The notes beneath the pieces are model-generated. The model did not search any database and was not told where the DNA came from. It saw nothing but the letters and a program-made list of their open reading frames with translations. From positions 1 to 64,000 of the forward strand of contig JACJYE010000007.1 in assembly GCA_020636255.1 (NCBI GenBank): a stretch of 64,000 nucleotides of DNA, in the 5' to 3' direction. The first letter of the stretch is position 1; each line of letters opens with the position of its first letter. Source of the DNA: Lewinellaceae bacterium. Lineage in GTDB: Bacteria; Bacteroidota; Bacteroidia; Chitinophagales; Saprospiraceae. This document shows, piece after piece, positions 1-8,169 of the stretch. The position numbers were made by a program, and so were the translations under genes.

Positions 1-159
1 GTGATACAGTGTTTCCGCACCGAACACGGGGCGCAAGCTTTCGCCACCTGGTATTCCCTGATCGATACTTTCAGAAAACAAGGCATAAATATTTTCGAAG
101 CACTCGAAGGGATATTCGATGGAATTATCCCACAGCTTCATTTTCCTCAATTGGGATGA
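1..159 (+). CDS. IS66-type transposase, C-terminal end only (cut by window start)
   Basis: Frame 1 is open from base 1 to a TGA at 157-159 and reads ..CFRTEHGAQAFATWYS..KQGINIFEAL.. This matches the C-terminal region of the full IS66-type transposase at 3005-4474 (CFRSFDGAKFFARIRS..KQNVNVFNAL). The two are related but clearly different, so this is the end of a second IS66-family element whose body lies left of the window. No terminal inverted repeat could be fixed downstream. It marks the left edge of the AT-rich accessory island. Confidence 0.7.
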   Translation: MIQCFRTEHGAQAFATWYSLIDTFRKQGINIFEALEGIFDGIIPQLHFPQLG

Positions 160-333
160 TTCCGATTTTGAATAGCCAAGAAATTAATTCTAATTTTTTT
201 CCTTCTCCTTTGGCTGAGCGCCAAAGGCAGGACTGGCGGCTGGTTTTGCTAAGAATTGGACTGGGTAATTACGGATAAGCAGCGGCAAAGTGCCGCTGCT
301 TACCCTACTCGATTCGCTGCTGGCTTCATTCTT
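160..333. other. Intergenic, two hairpins, no gene
   Basis: No supportable reading frame. An 8-bp-arm hairpin lies at 207-227 (CCTTTGGC / GCCAAAGG). A perfect 12-bp-arm hairpin lies at 276-302 (TAAGCAGCGGCA, AAG loop, TGCCGCTGCTTA). The second sits 31 bases past the 3' end of the minus-strand membrane gene and has no strong T-run. It could be a terminator or the last, least typical member of the junction palindromes of this island. Confidence 0.5.
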
Positions 334-765
334 TTATTTTTTCTCTTTACTTTTTATTAAGCTCAATATCAAATTTGTTATAAATATCAACTGACTTAAA
401 AAGGCATATAAAATTATTGCAAAGAGAATTTGGTTAATTGTTCTAAAAGTCTCAAAATCTGACTCAATTACTTTTTTAAATATCAGACCTGTCAGTATTA
501 TCAGAGCAAAAGTTAAAATTGTGCTTGTAACGTGAATTGCTGTCATCCAATTTACAAGTCTTTTATTTCTTATTAGCCAATAAATTAATCCGATTATTCC
601 TAAAAGTACCGAGAATAACAATCCGATATGAATTGAAGCGATTACAAAGTACGTATCATGCATTTGAATGTCAATTGCACTATTAAATCCAATTATTGAT
701 AATCCTAAAATTACAGGAATTGACCACCAAATCGATTTATATGGTTTGTTTAGGATTTGATTCAT
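334..765 (-). CDS. Small 4-helix membrane protein with cytochrome-oxidase-I-like HDTYFV motif
   Basis: 143 aa with four hydrophobic helices at about residues 13-30, 42-64, 72-95 and 106-138, and a basic C-terminal tail. Residues 32-46 (DIQMHDTYFVIASIH) resemble the conserved helix-X segment of haem-copper oxidase subunit I, where HDTYFVVAHFH carries haem ligands. In this alignment the second His is kept (His46) and the first is Ser44. The protein is far too short to be a full subunit I (about 450-550 aa) and no oxidase genes are nearby. It may be a minimal relative of that fold or only share the motif; function unknown. It is the last gene of the island before the IS66 remnant, separated from the HEPN gene by the palindrome at 802-847. 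Confidence 0.7.
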   Translation of the reverse strand: MNQILNKPYKSIWWSIPVILGLSIIGFNSAIDIQMHDTYFVIASIHIGLLFSVLLGIIGLIYWLIRNKRLVNWMTAIHVTSTILTFALIILTGLIFKKVIESDFETFRTINQILFAIILYAFLSQLIFITNLILSLIKSKEKK

Positions 766-801
766 CTATGAATTTTATTTTTTCGCTTGCAGCGAATGTC
801 C

Positions 802-847
802 AGCACATACCGCGTGCCGCCGCTTAGGCGGGATGATGGTATGTGCC
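802..847. repeat. Junction palindrome, attC-like
   Basis: Imperfect palindrome between two minus-strand genes: outer arms AGCACATACC (802-811) and GGTATGTGC (838-846), inner stem CCGCC (817-821) / GGCGG (827-831) with a GCTTA loop. GTTAGCT follows at 850-856. The inner core is nearly the same as that of the palindrome at 5752-5820 (CCGCC-GTTTA-GGCGG), while the outer arms differ in sequence. Conserved layout with unconserved arms is how integron attC sites behave; recombination function is inferred. Confidence 0.55.
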
Positions 848-854
848 TAGTTAG

Positions 855-1250
855 CTACCGTTCCTCTTCTATTAGGCTTTCTACTTTATTGATCAATTGC
901 TCTACATCTTTAATCAGAGGCATTACTTTTCTTTCGCTCACATCCCTATAATCCCTGTAATCCGCATCTTGCCTCAAATTGAAGAGCTTATTATATAGCT
1001 CTCCATATCGCTTATCCAGTTTACCTCCTCTTATCAGCTCTTTATTGAAGCCCGTTTTTATCCCATTGTGAGTCGACGCCTCCATTTTATTGATCACCAA
1101 ATAGGCAGAGGCTACGTAGAAGCAGGAATAATACAATCTATTTGCTACGGTATTCCAGTGATTCGATTGGCTGAGTATTTTGGCCTCTTCCAATGATTCT
1201 TTCGATCTCGCTATCCGGTATTTGGCTAATTCCTCTTTTGAATAACTCAT
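855..1250 (-). CDS. HEPN-domain protein, partner of MNT nucleotidyltransferase
   Basis: 131 aa, all helical. It fits the HEPN/UPF0332 type: an N-terminal helix (KYRIARSKESLEEAKIL), a helix with RLYYSCFYVASAYL at 38-51, and RQDADYRDY at 93-101. The RxxADY motif stands where RNase HEPN toxins have R-X4-6-H. The catalytic His is absent, so RNase activity is doubtful. It lies 15 bases downstream of the nucleotidyltransferase gene, the usual order of MNT/HEPN pairs. In MntA-HepT type systems the nucleotidyltransferase modifies the HEPN toxin. Whether this pair is a toxin-antitoxin system is inference from gene order and folds. Confidence 0.8.
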   Translation of the reverse strand: MSYSKEELAKYRIARSKESLEEAKILSQSNHWNTVANRLYYSCFYVASAYLVINKMEASTHNGIKTGFNKELIRGGKLDKRYGELYNKLFNLRQDADYRDYRDVSERKVMPLIKDVEQLINKVESLIEEER

Positions 1251-1265
1251 TGCTGGCCATTTATG

Positions 1266-1583
1266 CTAAGCTACCAGTTTTCCTTGTTCATCAATGTTTT
1301 TATAGATGAGCGTTTCCTCATATTTCTCCCACTCTGATTTCTGTTCAATTATCGAGGTAATTACCTCCTCGGTTTCTAATTCGATGTCATATATCCTATT
1401 CATGATCAACTCCTCTTTTTCTGAAGTGATCGGGCCATTTAGCAAGATCAGAAAATCCCAATCTGAATCGGATCCATAATCTCCTCTCGCTCTCGATCCG
1501 AACAAGATTATTTCTGCCTCTTTATCTATCTGCTGTACGGCCTCCTTTACTTGATCCGGTATACCCTTGGTTGTCTTTTCCAT
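1266..1583 (-). CDS. MNT-type nucleotidyltransferase (putative antitoxin)
   Basis: 105 aa from ATG at 1583; an upstream in-frame ATG at 1634 would add an unlikely 17-residue leader. It has the minimal nucleotidyltransferase signature GSRARG (29-34) followed by SDSDWDFLIL (38-47), i.e. the GS-X-D-X-D metal site of the pol-beta superfamily. A small helical C-terminus follows. It lies immediately upstream of the HEPN gene, so the two are probably co-transcribed. In characterised pairs the MNT protein AMP-ylates the HEPN toxin; here that role is inferred. Confidence 0.82.
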   Translation of the reverse strand: MEKTTKGIPDQVKEAVQQIDKEAEIILFGSRARGDYGSDSDWDFLILLNGPITSEKEELIMNRIYDIELETEEVITSIIEQKSEWEKYEETLIYKNIDEQGKLVA

Positions 1584-2223
1584 ATTTCCGCTTCCATTTT
1601 CCTGAAATATACACCTATTATACATACCATGCAATCCAATCTAATCACTCGCTTGCAATCATACGGTTACGCATTATAGTACTTTTCATATTGATAAATT
1701 ATTTTATTTGTATCTTTCGGATGGTAGCTGGTGTTGAACTAAGCCGCTATCGCGGCAACCCTAAAATACCGATATTCCGGTATTTCATCAAAACAATGAT
1801 CATCATGGCTAAAAAAAGCCCAACCCAAAGCCTATCAAACAAGCTCTAAGCCTGCTTTTCAGCGGGCCATTGACAGCATGTCCAACCACCTTACCGTGGC
1901 GGGGCTTGCCCGCAGTGTGGCGCTAAAGGCACGATCCTGCGCGTAGCCGTCATTCCAGCTTCCTGCCGCGATCCGCCGGCGTCCGCCGTGCAGGTGGCTC
2001 AGTTTCTTTAACCTGGTTTAGTAGCCGGCCCTTTGGCCGCCAGCCTTTGCTATGCTTATTTGAAAGAAAAAATGCCAAAAATCAGGGCAAATCGCTGCTC
2101 AACCACCTTTCATCCGGCTATTTTCCTGCAACTGCCACCTCGATTTTTCTGCTTCCCGATTGGGCCCTTAAGGAACAGGCTTCTTTCAATGCCCATAATG
2201 CCTCGATATGCGACGGCTCCGTT
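1584..2223. other. Gene-free stretch with a decayed recombinase-like remnant
   Basis: No intact gene. At about 1806-1933 the plus strand holds a broken frame: ATGGCTAAAAAAAGCCC is followed, after a frame change, by KPAFQRAIDSMSNHLTVAGLARSV and a stop at 1945. This resembles the N-terminal SAM-like domain of tyrosine recombinases but is too short to be sure. CAAACAAGCTCTAAG at 1833-1847 matches one arm of the palindromic repeat found elsewhere in this window. The rest shows no feature I can support. It probably represents a degraded cassette or old insertion between the MNT/HEPN pair and the next palindrome. Confidence 0.35.
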
Positions 2224-2285
2224 CAACATAGCGCCAACGTTACGGCCGTCGCTAGGCTCCGCCTCACTTTGGCGCTTTATTGTTG
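2224..2285. repeat. Junction palindrome, attC-like
   Basis: Outer arms CAACATAGCGCCAA (2224-2237) and TTGGCGCT..TGTTG (2269-2285), with a GC-rich centre containing GGCTCCGCC. It ends 8 bases before the stop of the TPR-like gene, so it lies just 3' of that minus-strand gene, where an attC site would be expected. The CAAC / GTTG ends match those at 5752-5820 in kind. Confidence 0.5.
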
Positions 2286-2293
2286 TGTGAAGA

Positions 2294-2968
2294 TTATTCA
2301 GCTATTCGTTCTCTCACCTTTTCCATCTCTTCTTCGCTCAAAATAGACTGTAAACTAGTAATTAGCATATCAGCATCCCTTGGATAAGTTACTATACTCT
2401 TTAGGAAGAATTTTAATTTTTCTTCATCCTCCAAAATATTTAAATCAAATTCCTGCAAGATGGCTACTCCGGATTCATTTTCACCACATTCCATTAGCAA
2501 AGCTGCTCTCAATATGTTGTATAACCAAATGTGTTCTGAATCCTCGTAATTTTCAACAAGTCTCTTTGAATAAGATTTCCCCATCTCGTAATCATTAGTG
2601 TAAAGAAGGCATATTCTACAAATCCAATCTAGAGTATCTTCGTCCTCTTCTATGCTATCTAATTTTACTAGTTTGCCAAGCATTTCGTTACAGAGTTCAA
2701 GTTTTCCTAGACTGAAGTAACTTCCCGCCATTGAATAGAAACTATGCGTATGAGTATTATCCGCTTTATAGGCGAGTTGATGATGAAAAATTGCTTTCTC
2801 ATGCTCCCCTATATTATCATATAACATGCCTAAACTACATTGATGATAACAATTGTCAGGCTTTTTATCAAGATATTTTGACAAGTATTGAATTTGACCA
2901 TCTATATTATCTGCAAGTTCATACAACAATGAAATGAAAAGCAAAAAATCTTCGTGACTATTCAGCAA
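2294..2968 (-). pseudogene. TPR-like protein, 3' part, split off by the IS66-type insertion
   Basis: The frame encodes TPR-like helical repeats (HQCSLGMLYDNIGEHEKAI, SFYSMAGSYFSLGKLEL) and ends at 2294. The native part is 2294-2945; the first seven codons of the present frame (MLNSHED) come from the IS end and the target duplication. Removing the IS (2954-4482) and one AAATCTTC copy joins this in frame to the gene at 4483-5735, giving ..CLNEED-FLLFISLLYE.. and a 634-residue product. It may still be translated from the new ATG at 2968, but the original protein is interrupted. No enzymatic motif seen. Confidence 0.8.
2946..2953. repeat. Target-site duplication of the IS66-type element, left copy
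   Basis: AAATCTTC directly abuts the left inverted repeat and is repeated exactly at 4483-4490 beyond the right inverted repeat. An 8-bp duplication is the length known for the IS66 family. Confidence 0.9.
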
Positions 2969-4482
2969 AGCTGAAGAATTAGGAAATAATTATTATTTTT
3001 TGGGATGCTTCCAGAACCACTACAACAAGCCATTAAGAGATTGCCAGAAGAAGCCCAGGTGCTTGTCGAGGCTATAGTAGTGTTCTATGAGCACCGCTAC
3101 GAATCGAAGATCCAGAAGCTGGAAGCCCGGATCAAAGAACTAGAGGATCAAATCTCAAAGAACAGCAGGAACAGCAGCAAGCCTCCTTCATCGGATGAAT
3201 TTGACAAGCCTGCCCCCAAAAGCCAGCGTAAGAAGACTGGCCGTAAAGCCGGTGGCCAAAAGGGCCACGAGGGAACAAACCTAAAGATGGTAGAATCTCC
3301 TGATATTGTTGAAGGAGTCTACAAAGTGAAGGTTTGTGCCTGTTGTCAAAAAAGCCTTCGGCGGCAAAAAGCGGATACCATAGAGCGGCGCCAGGTATAT
3401 GATTTGCCTCCGTTGGAGTTGATCATTACCGAACACCAGGCGGAAGTCAAGCGCTGTTCGTGTGGCTATGTCAACCGGGCTGATTTTCCGCCGGGCGTCA
3501 ACCATTATGTGCAGTACGGGCCCAACATAAAGAGCCTGTTGGTGTATATGCAAGATTACCAGTTGCTGCCTTACGAACGCACTAAAGAGTTCGTCCAAGA
3601 CATTTTCGGGCATCAGCTCAGTACCGGTACCTTGCATAATATCCGCCAGTATGCCTTTGATCAATTGGGCACTTTCGAAGAACGGCTCAAGGCGCTGTTG
3701 ACAGTAGCCGTTGTGGCCGGCTTCGATGAAACTGGTATCCGGATAATGGCCCAACGGCTATGGTTGCATAGCTGCTCCACTACCCAGCATGCCTATTATG
3801 ATGTCCATGCCAAGCGGGGCCAAGTTGCCATGGATGATATTGGCATCTTGCCCAGGTTCGAAGGCATTGCCATCCATGACTTTTGGAAGAGCTATTACCA
3901 CTATGGCAGTGAACATGGCTTGTGTAATGCACACCTGCTAAGAGATTTAACCTTTATCAAAGAACGTTTCAAGCAAACCTGGGCCGATGGGCTTGCAAGC
4001 TTGCTCTTGAAAATGAAGGCCGCCAAAGAAAGGGCTATTGCCCAAGGCAAACTGTCCCTATCCCCGGCAACTTTAAGCCGGTATCGAGGCCTCTACGAGG
4101 AACTGGTACAAAAGGGGCTTAAAGCCAACCCCTACAAGCCTCCCCCGAAAAAGAAAAGAGGCCGGAAGAAAAAAACGAAGCCTCGAAACCTCATAGAACG
4201 CTTTAGAGACTACGCTGACGATATTTTGAGGTTCTTCTACGATTTTAAAGTGCCATTTGACAACAACTTCTCCGAACGAGACATCCGAATGATGAAAGTC
4301 AAACAGAAAATCTCGGGTTGTTTCAGAAGTTTTGACGGCGCCAAATTCTTCGCAAGAATCCGCAGTTTCATCGTCACGGCCCGCAAACAAAACGTCAATG
4401 TTTTCAATGCATTGAGGAATTTGTTTATGGATAATTCTATCGCTTTTCAATTAACCAGCACGCTTGCGTGCTGAATAGTTAC
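2954..4482 (+). mobile_element. Complete IS66-family insertion sequence (single-ORF type)
   Basis: 1529-bp element. Terminal inverted repeats: GTGACTATTCAGCA (2954-2967), and the complement of 4469-4482 (GTAACTATTCAGCA), one mismatch in 14. It is flanked by the 8-bp direct repeat AAATCTTC. It carries only the large transposase; the small accessory tnpA/tnpB genes of classical IS66 are absent, as in the ISBst12-like subgroup. The intact transposase, matching ends and clean duplication suggest a fairly recent insertion. It splits a minus-strand TPR-like gene. Confidence 0.92.
3005..4474 (+). CDS. IS66-family transposase
   Basis: 489 aa, full length. N-terminal coiled coil (35-55, KIQKLEARIKELEDQI) and a Lys/Ser-rich linker (SKPPSSDEFDKP, 58-69). 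A zinc-binding region follows (C111/C113/C114 and C151/C153). The DDE catalytic core has D241 in GFDETG, D292 in AIHDFWKSYYHY and E424 in NNFSERDIR. A basic stretch (PPKKKRGRKKKTKPR, 379-393) lies before the last acidic residue. All three catalytic acids are present, so the enzyme is probably active. The stop codon overlaps the right inverted repeat. Confidence 0.95.
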   Translation: MLPEPLQQAIKRLPEEAQVLVEAIVVFYEHRYESKIQKLEARIKELEDQISKNSRNSSKPPSSDEFDKPAPKSQRKKTGRKAGGQKGHEGTNLKMVESPDIVEGVYKVKVCACCQKSLRRQKADTIERRQVYDLPPLELIITEHQAEVKRCSCGYVNRADFPPGVNHYVQYGPNIKSLLVYMQDYQLLPYERTKEFVQDIFGHQLSTGTLHNIRQYAFDQLGTFEERLKALLTVAVVAGFDETGIRIMAQRLWLHSCSTTQHAYYDVHAKRGQVAMDDIGILPRFEGIAIHDFWKSYYHYGSEHGLCNAHLLRDLTFIKERFKQTWADGLASLLLKMKAAKERAIAQGKLSLSPATLSRYRGLYEELVQKGLKANPYKPPPKKKRGRKKKTKPRNLIERFRDYADDILRFFYDFKVPFDNNFSERDIRMMKVKQKISGCFRSFDGAKFFARIRSFIVTARKQNVNVFNALRNLFMDNSIAFQLTSTLAC

Positions 4483-5735
4483 AAATCTTCTTCGTTAAGA
4501 CAATGCTTAGCATATTCCTGCTTTTCCACTGCTGGCTCATCCTCTAATGATACTTTTATGTTTTCATCACCAAAGTGATTAATAAACAAATAAACATCTC
4601 GAATATATCTATCAAACTCATGTCTTCTAGTGCATTCTTTCGAACCTTCCAAATCCTCTATCAATTTACTAACTTCCTCTTTTGACATTTTATTGATTGT
4701 GATCAAAGTGAGGAACTTTTCACTATTTGACATATGTCGATCTTGCACCAGCAACTCTGGCAATAAATGTATTTTATCAATATTTGGGAACTTTCGAATT
4801 TCCATGTCGAGTATTGGGTGGCTTCTATGAAAAGGAACTAACCAATGCAACGGATTTTGAAAGTAATCGAAATTGCTCGCTTTAAAACTTTGGTTTATTG
4901 ATCCAAAATGAGTTTTGTAGGACTTAGAGAACAAGTCATTATATATTTGAGTAAGAGCCTCAGAAATAATACGATGCTCTTTTAGTTGCTTCAACTTGTT
5001 TAAGGTACGTGGATATAATAGAAGCAAATTAGAATTTTCTTGTAGTGCAAGTACGATACCAACAAGTGCTCTTTGCCAGACCTTATCCTCAAAGCCAACA
5101 GTAAATTTGATTAGAGTTTCTAATTTTTTATTATCAAAATCTCTCAATAAAGCTAATGTTAAGCCTGAAACAATTATACTCTTGTCATACCATTTGACTT
5201 CTTCATCATCTACAATTTGATTCATTTGTTCGTATTCAACTTCATACAGTTCTTTATTGTAATATAACCTACTGAAAACAATCTTAGGATAGCTTTCTTT
5301 TAATCTTTTATCGACTCCTTCATATAATCTTTGCTTTAATTCAATTGAAGATAAATACAAATCATGCTTTTCGGATGGCCCTAAGTCATTAAATTTATCG
5401 TTAAACGAAATTAAATCGTAATAGGCATCAAAGACTTTTCTTTTATTATCTTTAACCAAAGGCGTCGGTAAAATTCCGGAGTGTTTATTAAATAGCTCTT
5501 CTAGTTCATCTACTAACTCTAATGATGATATTATTACTTTATTTAAATCTTCATCATTACTTCCTATGCCTAAATTCTCTTTCCTGTAATTTAACCTAAG
5601 CCTAGCAGAAGTTGAAATTGCATAATTCCTGAGATCAGGATCTTCAATTTTACTAGTATATTCTAGTAAAGATTCGATACCTTCTTTAATTTTACCTTCG
5701 GAAAAGGATTTTCTAATTAAGTCAAAAATATTCAT
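4479..5735 (-). pseudogene. TPR-like/helical protein, 5' part, interrupted by the IS66-type element
   Basis: 417 native residues from ATG at 5735; the stop now used (4479-4481) is formed by the IS end. Soluble, mostly helical protein with no signal peptide (MNIFDLIRKSFSEGKIKEGIESLLEYTSK). Middle part is Leu-rich and repeat-like, C-terminal part contains HWLVPFHRSHPILD. With the 3' fragment at 2294-2945 it forms one 634-residue gene. I do not recognise a named domain apart from TPR-like helices in the 3' part. It is preceded by the palindrome at 5752-5820 and is strongly AT-rich compared with the window east of 10 kb. Confidence 0.8.
4483..4490. repeat. Target-site duplication of the IS66-type element, right copy
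   Basis: AAATCTTC, identical to 2946-2953, directly after the right inverted repeat. Confidence 0.9.
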
Positions 5736-5751
5736 TATTTTATATTTTCAC

Positions 5752-5820
5752 ACAACGGTTCGCATATACGCCGTTCCGCCGTTTAGGCGGAATGGGCGTA
5801 TATGCTGTGTTCGATGTTGT
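5752..5820. repeat. Junction palindrome, attC-like (best example)
   Basis: Three nested stems: ACAAC (5752-5756) / GTTGT (5816-5820), GCATATACGCC (5762-5772) / GGCGTATATGC (5795-5805), and TTCCGCC (5774-5780) / GGCGGAA (5786-5792) around GTTTA. Unpaired bases lie between the outer stems (GGTTC on the left, TGTGTTCGAT on the right), giving an asymmetric bulge like that of folded attC sites. It lies exactly between the 3' end of the 109-aa gene and the start of the TPR-like gene. Confidence 0.6.
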
Positions 5821-5845
5821 TTTCATTCTGTTCTTTTTTCTTTTT

Positions 5846-6175
5846 CTAAAATCCTTCAGTATAATTTCCTAAAAGCCCCCAATAAATCATTGCGACAAAT
5901 AATACTCCGTAGGTGAGCAATCCTAATGCAAGTAAAAAGATTAGCCAACCTGTTGACGATTTCCACCTTTTAGCTGAAATGGATTTTACGAATTTAATTA
6001 TGAGATAGCTGAATTGGAATATCAACAAACCAATTAGTATTATCAAAACATATTGCCCAACATTTCTTTTAATTATTCCACCTTCTAAAATACTATAAAA
6101 CATAGCGAACGTTGCAATCGCTGCTAATATGTCTAAAACAACAAAAAGTGCAATGTGAATATTTTTCTTTTTCAT
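5846..6175 (-). CDS. Three-helix integral membrane protein, unknown function
   Basis: 109 aa from ATG at 6175 with a KKK start. Three hydrophobic segments at about 8-30, 41-64 and 76-100, with basic loops between (KFVKSISAKRWK). No motif recognised. It begins 14 bases after the stop of the large secreted-protein gene, so the two probably form one unit; the palindrome at 5752-5820 closes that unit. Confidence 0.7.
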   Translation of the reverse strand: MKKKNIHIALFVVLDILAAIATFAMFYSILEGGIIKRNVGQYVLIILIGLLIFQFSYLIIKFVKSISAKRWKSSTGWLIFLLALGLLTYGVLFVAMIYWGLLGNYTEGF

Positions 6176-6189
6176 GATTAATATGTTTT

Positions 6190-8169
6190 CTAATTATTCC
6201 ACCAATCTTCAAACTCCTGAATTAACTCTTTCGTTTTTTTTATGGTTTTGTATTTCGTGTAAGGTTCCCCTGCAGGGGTTGGGTTGGGATTAAAGCCTTG
6301 TGCTTTTACAGGTTGATTAGGGTTTGAGACTGCATTCTTTAAGGTGTGAACAAAAATTTCGGTCATTTCTTTTGATGCTCCTGCCAAGTGCTTGGAGGTT
6401 TCATACATATTAACATCATTTGAGGAGTTATTGTCATTGTTTCTTCCTACAGCCATTACTATAACGTAATTCTCCGCAAAATCCTCTACCTCGCTTGCAA
6501 TCCCGGTGACCAAATTTTCCTCATTTGTCAGTTGACCACTATTATTGAAGTTTCCTCCTAACATCCTCAAAAATAGTTCACCTCTCCTGTGCCATTCACT
6601 TCCTGTAGTAGCAGGTTGAGGTAAGAGGTATGCCTCTACCGCATCAGCAATATAATCATCATCGTCCAAATCCGTAGAAGGTGTCAAATCAAAATTATTG
6701 GTATCTCTGCCCACTAAAAATGCTGCAATATCACCTTCTAAATTTATCCACCCACCAAAGTCACTACTACCGCTAAACATATCTTTTGCTCGTTTATTAG
6801 GATTACTTACCCGTTTGTAAGCAAGCATACCCGCTCCTCCGCCTATGTCGCCTATCCATGTTGTTATTTCAAGACCTGAGCTTTCATGAAACGAAATCGG
6901 TATTTCTCGTGAACACCAACTCATCCTTGCTTCCAAACCGATGATAATATGCCCCCAATCTACCCCCATACTGCCATTAGTCACTTCTGGACTTCTTTTT
7001 AGTTTATCGTACAATGCTGACCCAAATATTTGTTCGGGATTAATCGGGTCAGAGGTGGTACATAAATAAGCTTTAAACCCCGCATTGCGAAGGGTACTTC
7101 CATATGATTGTTCAAAATCCATGCTCCAAGTAGTGCCATAATATATGCCCCTCAAAATTCTAACCCTATCTTCTATACTTTGGTATCCGTTGTTGATAAG
7201 ACTGTCTTCAGCTTCTCTGATTATATTTACGAGGTCTTGGAAACTCGTGGCACCACCTGGTGGTGGCGGCGTATATTCCCCCAAATCAGCAAAAGTGGCT
7301 GGCACATCTTCAAGCATTAGCCCTTCAAGCCTTAAATAAATCTTGTCATTACCTAAAAGTCTATCCTGTAAATAAACTATTCCTCCGAGATTCGGAAGGT
7401 TTGTTATAATCTCACTTTCTGCGAAATCATAATCACCATTACAAACGCTACTATTCTTTGTGACATAAAATATTGGATTCGAATCCTCCAATCCTTTGGC
7501 TGCAATAAATGCATTAATCTCATCTTCTAATATTACCGGTTCTCCATTTAATTCAACTGACAGTTCGGCTAAATCTGTCACATATCCAGTCATCGTTTTT
7601 TGGGCTCTGTTTGGGTCATTGGAAGGTCTGGCAGGGTTTATTGGTCCTAAAATGTTACATGGGACATTTAGTTCTACAAATCCTTCCGAAGTCAACCAAT
7701 CAGTAATTGCCTCATCTGATGGCACACAACAATTTCCTGATTTGATGTCACCGATAATTTGTGCCAATATTTCCATTCCTGCAATTTCAGCCGAAGCAAA
7801 ATTGTATGGGCTACCGCCACTTTGCAAATAACTTTGGTCAATTGCCTGCTTTACGGTTTGTTTGATATTTTGGACGGCAGTACTGTCAAGGCACGAGAAT
7901 GCACCTGAATTCGGTAATTTTAAATCCACATAAAATTTCTTGAACAAACCCGTGTTGTCAGATTGCCTTGTAATCAATAGGTAGAAAGCACTTTCATTTT
8001 CTGCATCTTGTATGGCTTTAGCCCGAAATTGACCAATCCCGGGAATCATAATAGGATTGTACAAATAGAATCCCATACTTATTACCTTGAATTGATTTTG
8101 GAATTCTGTCGGAAAACTATCAATCAGTTCACAAGCTGTTTGATTTAGGCTTGTTTGGTAATCCGACAC
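6190..8169 (-). pseudogene. Unknown secreted protein, main 3' part (5' end cut off by an insertion sequence)
   Basis: Native sequence runs from 8160/8169 to the stop at 6190 (about 656 residues, starting YQTSLNQTACELIDSFP). The present frame extends to an ATG at 8352, but those 64 leading residues are IS sequence. Removing the IS and one ATCCGACAC copy joins it in frame to the signal-peptide exon at 9596-9703 and gives a 692-residue exported protein. Visible parts: a Cys-pair loop (GNCCVPSDEAITDW), a Pro/Gly linker (EYTPPPPGGATSFQDL), GVDWGHIIIGLEAR, a glycine-rich WIGDIGGGAG, and an Asp-rich turn DLDDDDYIAD. I recognise no family. Confidence 0.8.
8161..8169. repeat. Target-site duplication of the ISKra4-like element, left copy
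   Basis: ATCCGACAC abuts the left inverted repeat; an exact copy lies at 9596-9604 outside the right inverted repeat. Confidence 0.9.

Noticed and set aside
276..302. Fifth attC-like site
   Set aside because: It is a perfect simple hairpin without the bulged, nested layout and without the CCGCC/GGCGG core; a terminator is equally likely.
2033..2346. Two overlapping plus-strand frames of 85 and 99 codons
   Set aside because: No motif, no ribosome-binding site, and they run through the junction palindrome at 2224-2285 into the 3' end of the minus-strand gene.
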